DNA from: Desmodesmus armatus
Lineage: Eukaryota; Chlorophyta; Chlorophyceae; Sphaeropleales; Scenedesmaceae
Reading direction: 5' to 3'
Length of the DNA: 64,000 nt
Assembly: GCA_007449985.2 (NCBI GenBank)
Contig: VIIQ02000071.1
Span: 124,001-188,000 of the forward strand
Of this stretch, positions 54,081-64,000 are shown piece after piece. The translations under genes were made by a program, and so were the position numbers. A model generated the notes under the pieces. The model worked only from the letters and a program-made list of their open reading frames with translations. It was not told where the DNA came from and did no database searches. How positions within the stretch are numbered: the first letter of the stretch is position 1; every line of letters begins with the position of its first letter.

Positions 54081-57000
54081 CTAGTGCCCAAAAATGGACA
54101 GCCCATCTACAGCACCATCCAGAACAACACCTGCACCACTGCTGCTGCTGTCAGCACAAACCGTTCTGCACTCTGCCCTGCTGTCCCCGCTTGCAGTCAC
54201 TGCTGCTGCCTCTGACAAGTCTTCACCAGCACTAGGTGCCACTGCTGCTGCCTCCTCCCTAGCATACACTGAGTACTCCCCAACTGCCGTGTGTCCACTG
54301 CATCTACTGTCCAGTTGGCCGGCAGGTACTTGGGCTTGCAGGCCACCACAAACACCTGCCGGAAGCGCTGCACCAGCCGGTGCAGCTCCTCCTCCCCGCC
54401 CTTGGCCATGGCAGCTGCAACCACCTGCAGCAAGCAACATGCAAGGGTTGGTGGCAGTGTGCACTGTCAGCACAGCAGCATAACCGACCAAACAAGATGA
54501 ATCACGTGCAGCACGGTGCTGCTGAAGGGCGACGTAGTACAGCCTTTGTGTGAACTGCAACCACTGCAGCAAGCACACAAATTTGCCGCCGATAGCCCAT
54601 TAATTCACCTTGCATGGAGTTGCCATTGTGTGTTACACTTTGAATTGGGTGGCAAGGCCAACCATTGAACAACAAAGAAAGAGAAAAGGCCAGGGGAAGG
54701 CCCCAAGATGCAAAGCGCAGGGAGGGAGAGGAGGGCGCGCTGTTGTGTCAACAACAGCAAAACGTGCCTTGCCAGAAGCATGGCAGAAGCTAAGCATGCC
54801 GTTGCAGTGCGCAAGCCCATGGTTCTGCGGGGCCTGAACCCTGGGTGCATCAGCTTTGCTGATTAACGCATGGTAATACATTAACATGCTTTTAATTCAC
54901 CTTGCATGGAGTTGCCATAGTAAAAAAGATGAATTATGAGTTGAAGAAAGGCCCTGGTGAGATCACTGACTCCACCAGGGCAGCAAAGAACATGCGTGCA
55001 TGTGAGTCAGCCGGGATAGCGTGGTCCAAGTAGCACTCCCTCAGTGCCTTGGAGCCAACACCCCAGCCACCAAAGGCCTCAATCTTGTGCAAAGGAACCC
55101 CAACAGCAGCCGCTGCAGACGCGCCACCACGCCGAGTGGAATAAAGGGTGTACCCCCTGTCAGCGCTGGGAAAGCGAGCTGCATCACAAGCAGAGGCAAA
55201 CCACGCCTCAGCCACAACAGTAGTAGGCGGGCAGGAGTCAGCCCGCAACTGCCAGAAGGGTCCCGTAGCACTAGACTGGGCCCTGAAGCGATCAACCGCT
55301 GTCACCAGGAACGGGAGCCTAGCCACTGAGAACTGCAGTACCGGCGCCTTGTCCGGCTGCAGCCGCTTGCCTTTCCAATGCAAGGGCTTGTACTGCAGAA
55401 AACCCTGCGACACGCGCAACCACTGCACAGACAGGAGGCTGGCAGGGCGCAGCATCAAACAATAGCACAAGCAGCAAAACAGGACAGGCCGCAGCGCTGC
55501 TGGTGCTGAGAGGCTAGGAAGTGCTGTATACAAACTGAAGGCCAGCCGAGGGGGCAAGGCCAAACCTGCAACGGCAGGTAGGGGTGCAATGGGCTGCTGC
55601 TCCCGCTCCCAACCCCTGCGAAATGACGTCAGCATGGGGTTGTCCGCACAAGGGCGGGGCAGGCCGAGCATATCATGCACTGTGTTGACCGCACTGAAGT
55701 ACGGCTGGGCCGTGCTGGCTTGCACAGTGCCAGAAGCCGCCAAATGCTGAGCCCACAACAGCCCTGTCAACTGGGTAGCCGGCAGGAAAGCCAGCTGCCG
55801 GGCCACACAGAAGCGCACAAAGGCGCCAAAGCTGCTGCCATAAGTTTGCCATGACGCTGGCGACAGGCGCGCCGCCATGGTTGCTGCCAGAGCTGCACAT
55901 GCCTGCAGGTCAGGCTGCTGTCCTGCTGCACGATACTGCTCTACCAAAAAGTCCTGCAAAAGGCTGACAAACACAGCCGGAGGCGCAACCACAGGCGCAA
56001 CCAGGGTATACCTGGGCGAGCGTACTACAGGCTGCTGCTGTTGCTGCTGGGCCCAATTGCTCAGCTGCTGTGCTCTATCCGAATTGCCATGATGGTCCAT
56101 CGGGGGCTGGGCAGGTGGGCCTGGCCAGAAGGCCCTGCAACAAAGGTAGCATGCGGCAAGCAAATGCTGTCTTTTGCCAGCAGCATGAGCTCATGGAACC
56201 AAGGCTGGGCAGGCCAACAAGGCACCACAACAGTAACAGAAGCACGGTCCTCCCGCACCTTTTGCGCAAACTGCAGCAACACGCTGCTGCTGAAAGGCGG
56301 GCAGGCGTAAGCGTTGTGCCCGTGCCAAGGCTGAAGGAAAGCGTTGGAACCAGAGCTGCCTGGGCAGCGATGCAGGCTGTAGAAGACTGGCAGCTGGGTG
56401 TTGCTGTCAGCAGCAAACAGGTCAATGCTGTAAGGGCCCCAGAGGGTGTTAAGGGCACTGAAGATGCGAGGATGCAAAGAAAAATCACCACGATCCACAA
56501 AGCGAGATGGAGCGTCAGCAAGATTGAGCTCGGACGAGACACGCACAACCTGAAGATGAACATGCAACCTTTCCAGAACGGCCCACAGCGTGCGATACTC
56601 AGACATCAAAACAGCAGATCGTGAAGCAAACCGACCCAGAACACTCTGGGTCACACTGTTGTCCTCATACAAACGGACAACCTGTCCCGAACCACCGGGG
56701 CAAATGAGAGCAAAGCGTTGCGAACAGCACGCATCTCCTTTTGATTGATATGCATGCCCCGCTCCTCTGCAGACCAACGACCAGAGGCCACCGACTCAGG
56801 GTCTTCAGCCAGGTCAGGGATCACAGCACCCCAGCCCTGATCAGAGGCATCCACATAGAGGTCAATAGCAGCTGGCCTCAAACGAATAGGAGAAACCAGG
56901 TGCCTCTCAGGAATCTGGCACCACCACTCAAGGTCCCTGAAAGACTGCCGGGACAGGCGCACATCACCACCCCAACCCTTGACAGTGCTGCAGTCATCAT

Positions 57001-60000
57001 ACAGCGACCGCAGGAACAGGTTGGCAGGCATGACCGCTAACCGAACAGACTGAGCGTAGCCACAAAAGGACGCCAGGTCGCGTTTGGGCACCAAGCGCTT
57101 GTTCAGCTTAGCGGAAACAATCAGCCCCCGTGCCAGGCGAGCCAGCCGGGCGACTTTAGCAGGGGGGACGGCAAAGGTGCCAGCAACCAGGTCAACTGTG
57201 AGCCCCAGGTGCTCCAACTGCTGACACGGCTGCCAAACTGACTTCTTTGGGTGCGGCGTGAACCCCAGCCAGTACATCAGTGATAGAATCCACTGAGCAC
57301 CGGCAGCCGCACACTCAGAGTCAGGAAACAAGAAAAGAAAATCATCTAGGTATGGCAGCACGCGGCAACCTGTGCGCGCGAGGCCTGCAGAGGGGGTAGG
57401 ATACATACAGCCTGGGGGAACCGGGTTGTGAAAGGGGGCGCGGAGGTGGGCAACAAAGGGGCGGGCCACCTTAGTAAAATAGTATGGGCTGTTGTTCCAG
57501 CCAAACGGCAAGCAGTTGATGCGATAAAAGCAACCAGCAAACTCAAAACAAAAGTACTCCACGGCTGAGGGATGCAGAGGCACTTGGTAAAATGCATCAG
57601 CCATATCAGCCTTGACTGCCCATGCGTTGGCAAGATCATAACGCTGCAACATGCGCAAGGTCTCAAAGCGGCACCTGTGCGCGACATTGAATTTGTTGCA
57701 GTGCTTCAGGTTGACAACAAGCCGCCAGGAATCCCCCTTAGGCACACAAAAGGCGTTGGAACAGTGCAGAGGACGAGCATGCAACTGAGTCAACACCCCA
57801 AGCTTCACAAAGCGGGGAACCTCTGTGTGCAACCACCATTGCCGTTGGGATTGGGTGGACGGCAGGGGTTTTTTGTAGAAGGGGGGTGGGGGGCGCCCAC
57901 CACGCCACTCCACACGCACACCATGCTGCAACCACGACACAACTGTGGGGGAGGCCCCAATGGCACGCCAATGGCTGGCACACAAACCCAAGCGCTGGGG
58001 CAAGGGTGTGTCAGGAGGGAAAGGGTGGGACGGGGTGACCACCATCGTGGGAAAAAAGAGCAGAGAAACAGCCACACAGCACACGACAATGTGTGCCCAC
58101 CCTAGGTTGCATGCAAAAAGCCACCAGGGTGTACAGACAGGAAGCCAAAGGCTGGCACTTACGTGGGGGCCGATACCCACTCCTGCCTGCAGAGGTCCCT
58201 TTGCTTAGGACCTGCCGGCTCCAGCGCTGCTGCTGGAGCCTTCATCGCGCCCGTTGCCGCCCCTGCCACGGCCACGGCCACCGCTGCTGCCGCCCCTGCT
58301 GCCGCCCCTGCCCCGGCCGCTGCTGAGGGCGCTCTCTGCTGCTTTCTTGGCGAGCAGCTTGGCCTTGGCCTCACGCATGAGGCGCTGGTGCTCGCGGGTG
58401 GCCTCGTTGGTGAAGGTGTAGGTGTCACCCTCATCGAACACCTTGCTGGCAAGCGGCTTCATGCCGTCCCCGCCCTCGTGCTGGTGGCTCTCGATAATGC
58501 TGAGGCGTCCCCTGACTGCTCCTGTGAGCCACCCCTCCAGGTAGCGGAGGCCACCAAGGGGGGCTTGCAGCAGGGCCCTGCTGTTGGCATCGCCCTGCAG
58601 GACGCTGTCCAGCAGGCTGCTGTACCCCACGAGCCAGCTGCGCATCAGGTCCAGGATCCCCTCGTATGTAAGGGTTGCCTGGGCCTCATACCTCAGGGAC
58701 CCTGCCCCCTGCCCATTCAGCATCATGCTCTGCAGGGTTTGGCTGACTTCAAGGTTGTTGCTAGGCAGCAGGGGAACCTGGGCATGACCCTCCCGCAGCT
58801 GCTCTACGTCTGCTGGCAGCTTCGCCAGCAGATAAGGGGGGATGGCTGCCCGGGCTGTTGCTGTAGGTTTGAGCTGCCTGACATCCGCCAGCCGCTGCGA
58901 CTCTGCCACTACAGAATCTGCTCCTCCTGCTGGCTGCTGGGGAAGCAGCTGCTGCATCCGCTGCACTGCTTCTGCGATCAAAGCCTCCCTCTGTGCATCA
59001 GTCAGTGGGGCTGACATTGTAGGAGCTGCTGCAGATCTAGCTGCTGCACGGGCTGCCCTTTGGGCTTGCTGGTCTGCTATCTGCTGTGGTGTGAAAGATG
59101 TTGTGCTCATGCACGAATGGAGTGCGAAGCAGCTCCGAGACTGGCTCTGGCACCGAAGGTGCCGGTTCGAGGTTCGATGGAGCCGGAAGTGTGTAACACT
59201 CAAACGCTACCGAGGTAGCGAGTCGCGCTGTTGTGTCAACAACAGCAAAACGTGCCTTGCCAGAAGCATGGCAGAAGCTAAGCATGCCGTTGCAGTGCGC
59301 AAGCCCATGGTAGTAGTAGTAGTTGTGTTACATGGGGCCTGTCAGTTCAGGCCATAAGCTGCCGACCATTGGCAACCGGGGACACCAATCCATCATCCCC
59401 CCAAAAGTAACAAAGCGCCACCAACCTGCATATTTCAGCAAGTACCTGTAAAGACACACAGAGTTAGCAAGACATGCAAGCATGTGCAAGGCATAGAGCA
59501 TTGAAAGATGCGGCCTTGTGGAACGCACATGAACATGAACACGCATGACTGAGTGACAGGCACCTGCTGTTTCAGTGTGGAAATGGACATGTAGCAAATG
59601 CAGCAAGGCTGTGCAACAAGCAAGCAAAGCATGCACAAATCCACACTGCCACCTTGACTTCTGTGGCCAAGCTTAAAATGTGAAAAGCATCAGGAACACA
59701 AAGAACAGGGGACATGCCAACCAGAAACTCAATCAGCTCCTGGTGCAATAGCAACACGGTGAACACTCAAGATCGACTCCCCAGTCACACGCAAGAAGGG
59801 GTGGCTGGGTGGGACCTGAGGGAACCAGGACTTGGGGGCTGCCTCTAGGGCTACAAAATCCTCCAAAAGCTCCCAAAAGTGACTCACTGCTTGCTGCTGA
59901 ACCTCAGCCAACTGAGCAGCAGCAGTCTCTTCCTGTTGCTGTTGTTGCTGCTGCAATTGCAACTGCTGACGCTGCCGCACCTGTTGCTGATGCTGTTGCT

Positions 60001-63000
60001 GAGAAGGTGTAAGAGGTGCAGGCTGAAACATGTCAGTGATGAGCAACTGGCCCCGCGGGGCAGCGGCAACCTGGAGGGCTGCTGCTGATGCTGCACGCTG
60101 CTGCTTCTGCTGCACACTAAGCTGGCACGCTGCTCTACGGCCCAAGTCCATGGCATTGATCGCAGCTAGACACACAACCCGCCACACACCCTTATGCAGG
60201 GTGTAGGCGGCCGACACACCCCTAGGGCGCTCCATCAACAAAACATGGTATGGGCGCAGTGCACCAACACACCATCCACTCACAAGTTGCTGCTTCATTG
60301 CCTCTACTACCGACTGGGCAACAGGGCAGTCCCAGAAATGATGGCGCCGACCTGCAGGTAGGCCGATAGGCCTAGGTCCACACACACACTCACCCATGGT
60401 TCTGCGGGGCCTGAACCCTGGGTGCATCAGCTTTGCTGATTAACGCATGGTAATACATTAACATGCTATTACAATATGTCGGTGGTCTTCAGATCGCAAG
60501 GTCTGCGGATCGAATGCTGGCAAAGACACTGGCCAGGCTGTGATGTCCGCCCACCCTTGTAGCGGCTCGCAGTGGTGAAGGGGTTTCGGTGGTTTACCCT
60601 TCACGCGTGGTGATACCAAGCTTCGGCTTCGGCAGTTTACTAGGTCTGGAGAGTACCACTATGTGGTGAAAGTATCCAGTAATGAGGGAATGACAGCACA
60701 GTGGCAGCATATGCAGCGGCAGTTCCATCTCCCCTTCCCTCCCCCCCCTTAAAAAATTTGCTTTGGGCTGCTGCACAAGCGGCCTGGCTGCACAAAGCTT
60801 GCCAGTGCCTGAGCCCGGTTCCGCAGCAATGCCTGCAGGCAGCCTGTGGCCCTTGTCGTGCTGCTGCTGTGCTGCCATCCTGCAGCTTTGTTGGTGCTCG
60901 CATGCTCCTGCCGCAATCGCTGACAGCCGCAATGAGGACAAAATTCCCCCAGCTGCATCTTGGCCCACCAGCTCACCTGCTGCCCATGCCACAGGTGGCC
61001 CTGCTGCTCCTCCCGCCCCAGCAGTCTCCTGTTGTGAGCCAGCAGCTGATCCAGCTGCTTGCCATCCAGGGCCTGCTGACCGCCGCTGCTGCTGCTATCT
61101 CCATTCTGCACCGGTGCTGCTGTGGATTCAGAAGCATCTTCTGCTGCTGTACTGCCTACCGCAGCGCCCTGCTCAACAGCAGCAGCACCCTCAGCAGAAC
61201 CACTGGCGGCACCCTCAGGGTCGCTTGCTGCTCCTGCTGCATCCGCATCATCCTCCCCTGAGCCAGCATTGCCGTTGGTGTCGTGCATCTGCCTCAGGTT
61301 TTTGCGAAGCTTCTTCAGGGTTTTGGCGCGCTTGCGCTCCCCTAGCCCTGCCAGCAGTGCTGCCTCAATCTCCTGTGTGGTCACCAGCGGTTCACTGCTG
61401 CTGCCTGCATCAGCTGCTGACACATCCCTGCAGCAGCAACAAGCAGCAGCAAACCAATCAAGACCACACATCAGCAAGATCTCACTCAAACAGTCGAGCA
61501 ACCTGCATTGACAGACAGCACCTTGGCGCGCATACACCCCGGGAGTAACGGGCTGGGGGCGTGCTGTGCTTGTGAGAGGATTGGGGACATGTCAGCAGGA
61601 CGCTGCTGACTCCACAGCACATGATGCAGCACAGCAAATGCACCAGAGCAGAGCAGAAGATCCATATCACAACACGTTTGCGAAGCGACTGTACTGCGCA
61701 ACTTCTCAGCACAGCACCGCAAGCGCACCACAACAGCACAGCATGACCACACTCACTTGCCCATGTATCGCGCCACCAGCAGCTCCAGCTGCCTCTTCCT
61801 GGCCTGAGGGATGCCCTCACCAAAGCGCACTAGCGCCACAGCAGCAGCACGAGCCTGGTTCACCAGCCCCATACCACTGACGGGCTGCGGGTCACCCCGG
61901 TGATACGTCGACATGAACTCTGATGACACTTCTGCTGCCGCATCATCGCCGTCTGTCACTGCTGCCGCCACTGCTGCTGCATTGCTGGCATCAGCAGCAT
62001 CGCTGTCGCTGCCAGATGGGGACTGCTGTCCCTGCTCATGCTGGTGGGGCTTGGCTGCAGGTGTGGTGTGTGGGGCAACGTGCTGCTGCAGCTGCTGGTA
62101 TGTTGGCTGCAGGGGTATGTTGTAGTGTACTGCCACATCCCTCTTCACCTTGTCTGCGGCCTTGTGGGCCGTCTGCACAAATGAAGAAGAACAAAGGTGG
62201 GGAAGGTGTAGGATGGCATCTCCGCGGGATGAACAACATGACGTGCCTGTCAGGACCTCATGCCAGAGGCACTACAGGAGTCTTACAACACCCAACGTTT
62301 GAGAAGCACATAGCGCAACACGCCCACAGCACAGCACAGCACAGCACAGCTGTGTGCACCAACTCTGTGATCTACCTGTGAATTGCTGGCCAGCGCCTCC
62401 CTCAAGTAAGCCCCTCACCTGGTGGCAGTCGAGGCACAGCAGCACGATGTCGTGGCTCCTGTGGGACTTGAGGTGTGTGGGGAAGCAGCGGCGGTAGCAG
62501 GCGGGCACCACGCGGTACCTGAGGTAGTGCTCCTCACAGCCACACACCACACAGCGGTTGGCACGGCTGGTAGAGTAGAAGCCGTCCAAACCCATCTGCA
62601 GCAGCAATGGCAGGAATGGCAAGCAGCGCAGGCAGCGGCGGCAACAACAATGTCGGCAGGAGCGACAGCAACAGCAGAAGCAGCAGCAGCCGCAAGGACA
62701 GTGACAAGGGTGCCGGACACGTCCAAACGTTTTGAAGCTGGTTGGCTGGTCTGTCCATATCTGTGGCACACCTGTTGGTCTGCGTTCTTGTGCTCAAACA
62801 GCAGGCGTATGGTTGGTGGGTCCTCCCTCTCAAGCTGGGCCAGGCTTTTGTCCAGGTACCACTGCAGCAACGAATGGAGCACAAACAATGAGGGTGCGGT
62901 CAGACTGATATGAAGCCATCTAGATATGTGTGTGCCACGCCTGCTTCCAGCAAGCACAGGCCAGCCGCTGCATTGAAAGTATGCTCCAAACTGTTTGTTC

Positions 63001-64000
63001 TGGCGCGCAACACAAAAGCTTCTGCTGCTTGTGCAAGCCGCCACGCGCGTTCGAATCATTATGGGTGCCGACTGCGCATCCATCTGTCCATCTGCCAAAG
63101 TTACCTGCAGCTTGCGCGCGTCGCAGAAGCACAGCAGGTCACCGGTCGTTGACAACATGCGGCAGTTGTCGTACACCTGCAGATGGCACGTGAGGGGTTG
63201 TGCGTAGGAAAGTGAAGGTACACGGCATGTCTGAGCATGTGGCGTACACGCGTGAGTGAGCGTGGAGTGCCTGACTGGGGTTGACAGGTGAGCAATGAAA
63301 GACAGTAGTCAGGCACACATCAGCATGCACAAACAAGCACAGTATCTCTTCAATGCCAGCCGTTCTGAGGTCCCTGTTGTCAAGCCATCCAATGTGCCAA
63401 TTCCGTTACCCCGGCAGCAACAGTATTGCACAGAAAACTGTAAGTGCCTTGAGACTGCCTCCGCACCTGTGTTTTCGCACTGAACTTCTTGATGAGCCTC
63501 TCCCTGAAGTCTCCATCCCTCTTGTTCTTCTTCTTCCTGCCCTCGTCCTGGGGCAGTGCAGCCCCCGCACGCTGCACCAGCTGCCCATTCACCATCAACG
63601 GAAGCCCCGTGCTTTTGCCGCTGCCCGCTGCGCCTCCTGCTGCTGCCTCTGCCCCCTCTCCTGCTGCTCCTCCTGCCTCAACCCCAGTACCCTCGTGACT
63701 GACATTCTTCAGACCGGGGTTCGAACCCTGGTCGCCAGATTCAAAACTGCGGGTTTGCAGCAGCTGCACCAGCTGCGAGGCTCCCTTCTTTACTGCAGGT
63801 GAGACCGCCCAGTGAGGTGCTGCCGGCAGGTGCTGCACTGCTGCATTGAGGCTGGCTGTGTGCTGCTGCACCACTGCCAGCAGCTGCTTGGCTGTGGTGG
63901 GGGCTGGCTCACAAGATCCAGCAGGGCGGCATCTGGCAGGATGTACTGGGGACCCTCGTCATCTGCAGTGGTGTTGGTGGGGGGGGGGGGTGAAGTGCAG
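54081..64000 (-). CDS. RRP6L3: RRP6-like protein 3 / EXD2-related exonuclease, partial, with transposon in its last intron
   Basis: The visible part encodes an HRDC-type domain and the EXD2/RRP6L3 C-terminal region. The RNase D-type 3'-5' exonuclease domain would lie beyond the right edge. Exons, descending: 63467-63962, 63115-63176, 62772-62861, 62419-62595, 61758-62172, 60977-61427, 54081-54424. Landmarks: DEGPQYILPDAALL and TAKQLLAVVQQH (HRDC); VYDNCRMLSTTGDLLCFCDARK; WYLDKSLAQLEREDPPTIRLLFE; RCVVCGCEEHYLRYRVVP; FPTHLKSHRSHDIVLLCLDCHQ (HNH-like Cys/His cluster); and, after a 6.55-kb intron, VVAAAMAKGGEEELHRLVQRFRQ with PKYLPANW. Two 1-nt frameshifts are apparent: near 63905-63915 inside HRDC, and near 54305, where GEYSVY continues in another frame to the stop at 54081. 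Without the second shift, the protein would end at 54197. The intron contains a PAT-type element and a nested LINE-like insert in the same orientation. Confidence 0.85.
54600..54626 (-). repeat. PAT element terminal repeat B2
   Basis: 27 nt ending GTTGCCAT on the plus strand, repeated exactly at 54892-54918. Marks the 3' end of the element. Confidence 0.85.
54736..54918 (-). repeat. PAT element internal B1-A2 repeat block
   Basis: B1 (54892-54918) abuts the uninterrupted A2 copy (54736-54890). A2 gives the ancestral state of A1 and shows where the nested insertion entered. Confidence 0.85.
54934..56100 (-). CDS. Tyrosine recombinase of the PAT-like element
   Basis: Integrates the circular DNA form of the retrotransposon. 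About 388 aa from a likely ATG at 56100 (the frame is open to 56163). An N-terminal SAM-like core-binding part (SWQTYGSSFGAFVRFC) precedes the catalytic part: LMLRPASLL holds the first Arg, YSTRRGGASAAAAVGV the second Arg box, and FGGW with CYLDHAI the tail containing the probable catalytic Tyr. The His of HxxR appears to be Tyr (YSTR). The frame overlaps the end of the RT-RNase H region on the same strand. Family: DIRS/PAT YR, as in volvocine Toc-type elements. Confidence 0.85.
   Translation of the reverse strand: MDHHGNSDRAQQLSNWAQQQQQQPVVRSPRYTLVAPVVAPPAVFVSLLQDFLVEQYRAAGQQPDLQACAALAATMAARLSPASWQTYGSSFGAFVRFCVARQLAFLPATQLTGLLWAQHLAASGTVQASTAQPYFSAVNTVHDMLGLPRPCADNPMLTSFRRGWEREQQPIAPLPAVAGLALPPRLAFSLYTALPSLSAPAALRPVLFCCLCYCLMLRPASLLSVQWLRVSQGFLQYKPLHWKGKRLQPDKAPVLQFSVARLPFLVTAVDRFRAQSSATGPFWQLRADSCPPTTVVAEAWFASACDAARFPSADRGYTLYSTRRGGASAAAAVGVPLHKIEAFGGWGVGSKALRECYLDHAIPADSHARMFFAALVESVISPGPFFNS
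56061..58180 (-). pseudogene. Reverse transcriptase-RNase H of the PAT-like element, frameshifted
   Basis: RT motifs run along 56651-58180: WRLVVNLKHCNKF, VKADMADAFYQVPLHP, FGWNNSPYYF and the active-site PYLDDFLFLF, then SVWQ and HLGLTVD. RNase H starts at LYVDASDQGWGAV and HINQKEMRAVRNAL. The frame then stops at 56651. RNase H and the typical DIRS tail continue in another frame (56061 to about 56700): RLYEDNSVTQSVLGR, ELNLADAPSR, YSIDLFAADSNTQLP and AYACPPFSSSVLL. A 1-nt shift near 56665-56700 is needed to join them. Since YR elements usually encode RT-RH in one frame, this copy is probably inactive unless the shift is an assembly error. Confidence 0.82.
58205..59110 (-). CDS. Gag-like ORF1 protein of the PAT-like element
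   Basis: About 301 aa from MSTTSFTPQQIADQ (ATG at 59110; the frame is open to 59203). Helical, charged sequence (VQRMQQLLPQQ, GYSSLLDSVLQGDAN) is followed by a C-terminal Arg/Gly-rich tail (GRGRGGSRGG), a common nucleic-acid-binding end of Gag-like proteins. Position directly upstream of RT and same orientation support the call. No zinc knuckle is visible. Confidence 0.7.
   Translation of the reverse strand: MSTTSFTPQQIADQQAQRAARAAARSAAAPTMSAPLTDAQREALIAEAVQRMQQLLPQQPAGGADSVVAESQRLADVRQLKPTATARAAIPPYLLAKLPADVEQLREGHAQVPLLPSNNLEVSQTLQSMMLNGQGAGSLRYEAQATLTYEGILDLMRSWLVGYSSLLDSVLQGDANSRALLQAPLGGLRYLEGWLTGAVRGRLSIIESHQHEGGDGMKPLASKVFDEGDTYTFTNEATREHQRLMREAKAKLLAKKAAESALSSGRGRGGSRGGSSGGRGRGRGGNGRDEGSSSSAGAGRS
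59224..59310 (-). repeat. PAT element A1 repeat, 3' part
   Basis: 87 nt matching 54736-54822 in A2, ending at the CCCATGG where the nested element inserted. Confidence 0.85.
59311..60392 (-). mobile_element. 5'-truncated LINE-like insertion nested in the PAT element
   Basis: These 1082 bp are absent from the A2 copy and are flanked by a 7-bp direct repeat CCCATGG (59304-59310 and 60393-60399), a target-site duplication. On the minus strand, an open frame (about 59735-60392) carries GRRHHFWDCPVAQSVVEAM, resembling the zinc-binding C-terminus of algal and plant LINE reverse transcriptases. A Gln-rich stretch and an HPFLRVTGES end follow. The minus-strand 3' end has TGTAA followed by a (CTA)n tail next to the duplication, as expected of target-primed reverse transcription with 5' truncation. 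The RT domain itself is missing. Confidence 0.75.
60393..60467 (-). repeat. PAT element A1 repeat, 5' part
   Basis: 75 nt matching 54816-54890 in A2. Its right edge marks the 5' end of the element at 60467. Confidence 0.85.
60475..60530 (+). other. tRNA-like fragment beside the PAT insertion
   Basis: ATCGCAAGGTCTGCGGATCG followed by AATGC resembles an anticodon-stem to T-arm segment of a tRNA with a B-box-like core. No 5' half or acceptor stem is seen, so at most it is a relic. Confidence 0.3.

Larger units (their letters stand above)
54600..60467 (-). mobile_element. PAT-like DIRS-order tyrosine-recombinase retrotransposon with split direct repeats
   Basis: The minus strand reads gag-like ORF, RT-RNase H, then tyrosine recombinase. 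The termini show the split-direct-repeat pattern of PAT elements: A1 at the 5' side (60467-60393 plus 59310-59224, interrupted by another insertion), then after the genes B1 (54918-54892), A2 (54890-54736) and B2 (54626-54600). A is 155 bp; its two parts are 75 and 87 nt in both copies, sharing CCCATGG. B is 27 bp. The element lies inside the last intron of the RRP6L3-like gene and in the same orientation. Its length without the nested insert is about 4.8 kb. Confidence 0.88.

Noticed and set aside
63695..63730. tRNA gene on either strand
   Set aside because: Only a T-arm-like palindrome is present; no D-arm, anticodon arm or matching acceptor within 75 nt.

Overview
The window is nuclear DNA from a green alga, most likely a chlorophycean (inference). 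Genes are intron-dense: about 15 exons in 5.6 kb for the DNA polymerase epsilon subunit. Introns are mostly GT-AG with TGCAG acceptors, and CAG/CTG and GCA tracts are abundant. The gene set is eukaryotic and plant-like (a SIM-type RecQ, DPB2, an RRP6L3-like exonuclease). A PAT/DIRS-type tyrosine-recombinase retrotransposon, a group well known from volvocine algae, is also present. No rRNA gene, convincing functional tRNA or CRISPR array was seen.

Layout. 1-6786 (-): RecQ helicase with an N-terminal UBA-like segment, running off the left edge. 7301-12913 (+): DNA polymerase epsilon subunit B, divergent from RecQ across 514 bp. 14017-14391 and 15808-16179 (-): two paralogous small secreted Cys-rich proteins with a Ly6/three-finger-like CCx4CN ending. 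17762-22581 and 23229-31107 (+): a tandem pair of large proteins with a TDBD-like Cys motif, an interrupted PHD finger and a SUMO-interaction-like motif. The second contains a 3.8-kb intron built from three ~1.1-kb repeats with tRNA-like tails. 31514-33660 (+): START/COQ10-type lipid-binding protein. 33661-38517: nothing recognisable. 38518-41996 (-): DUF262 (GmrSD/ParB-like) protein. 42.6-53.2 kb (+): three tandem copies of a class I cyclic nucleotide phosphodiesterase locus. Copy 1 is a fragment, copy 2 a nearly complete pseudogene, and copy 3 an intact 430-residue gene. 54081 to beyond 64000 (-): an RRP6L3-like HRDC plus EXD2-like gene. Its last intron carries a ~5.9-kb PAT-type retrotransposon, itself interrupted by a 1.08-kb LINE-like insertion.

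Exon boundaries were read by hand. Where exon coordinates are given for DPB2, the START gene, DUF262, PDE copies 2 and 3, both PHD genes and RRP6L3, reading phase was checked across the junctions. One small exon of the DUF262 gene remains unplaced. Several 1-nt frameshifts are visible (one PHD paralog, two in RRP6L3, one in the retrotransposon RNase H). They may be real lesions or assembly indels. The main themes are tandem duplication with decay, insertion of mobile DNA into introns, and non-canonical GC-AG introns in four genes. Replication and repair genes (RecQ, DPB2) share one divergent promoter.
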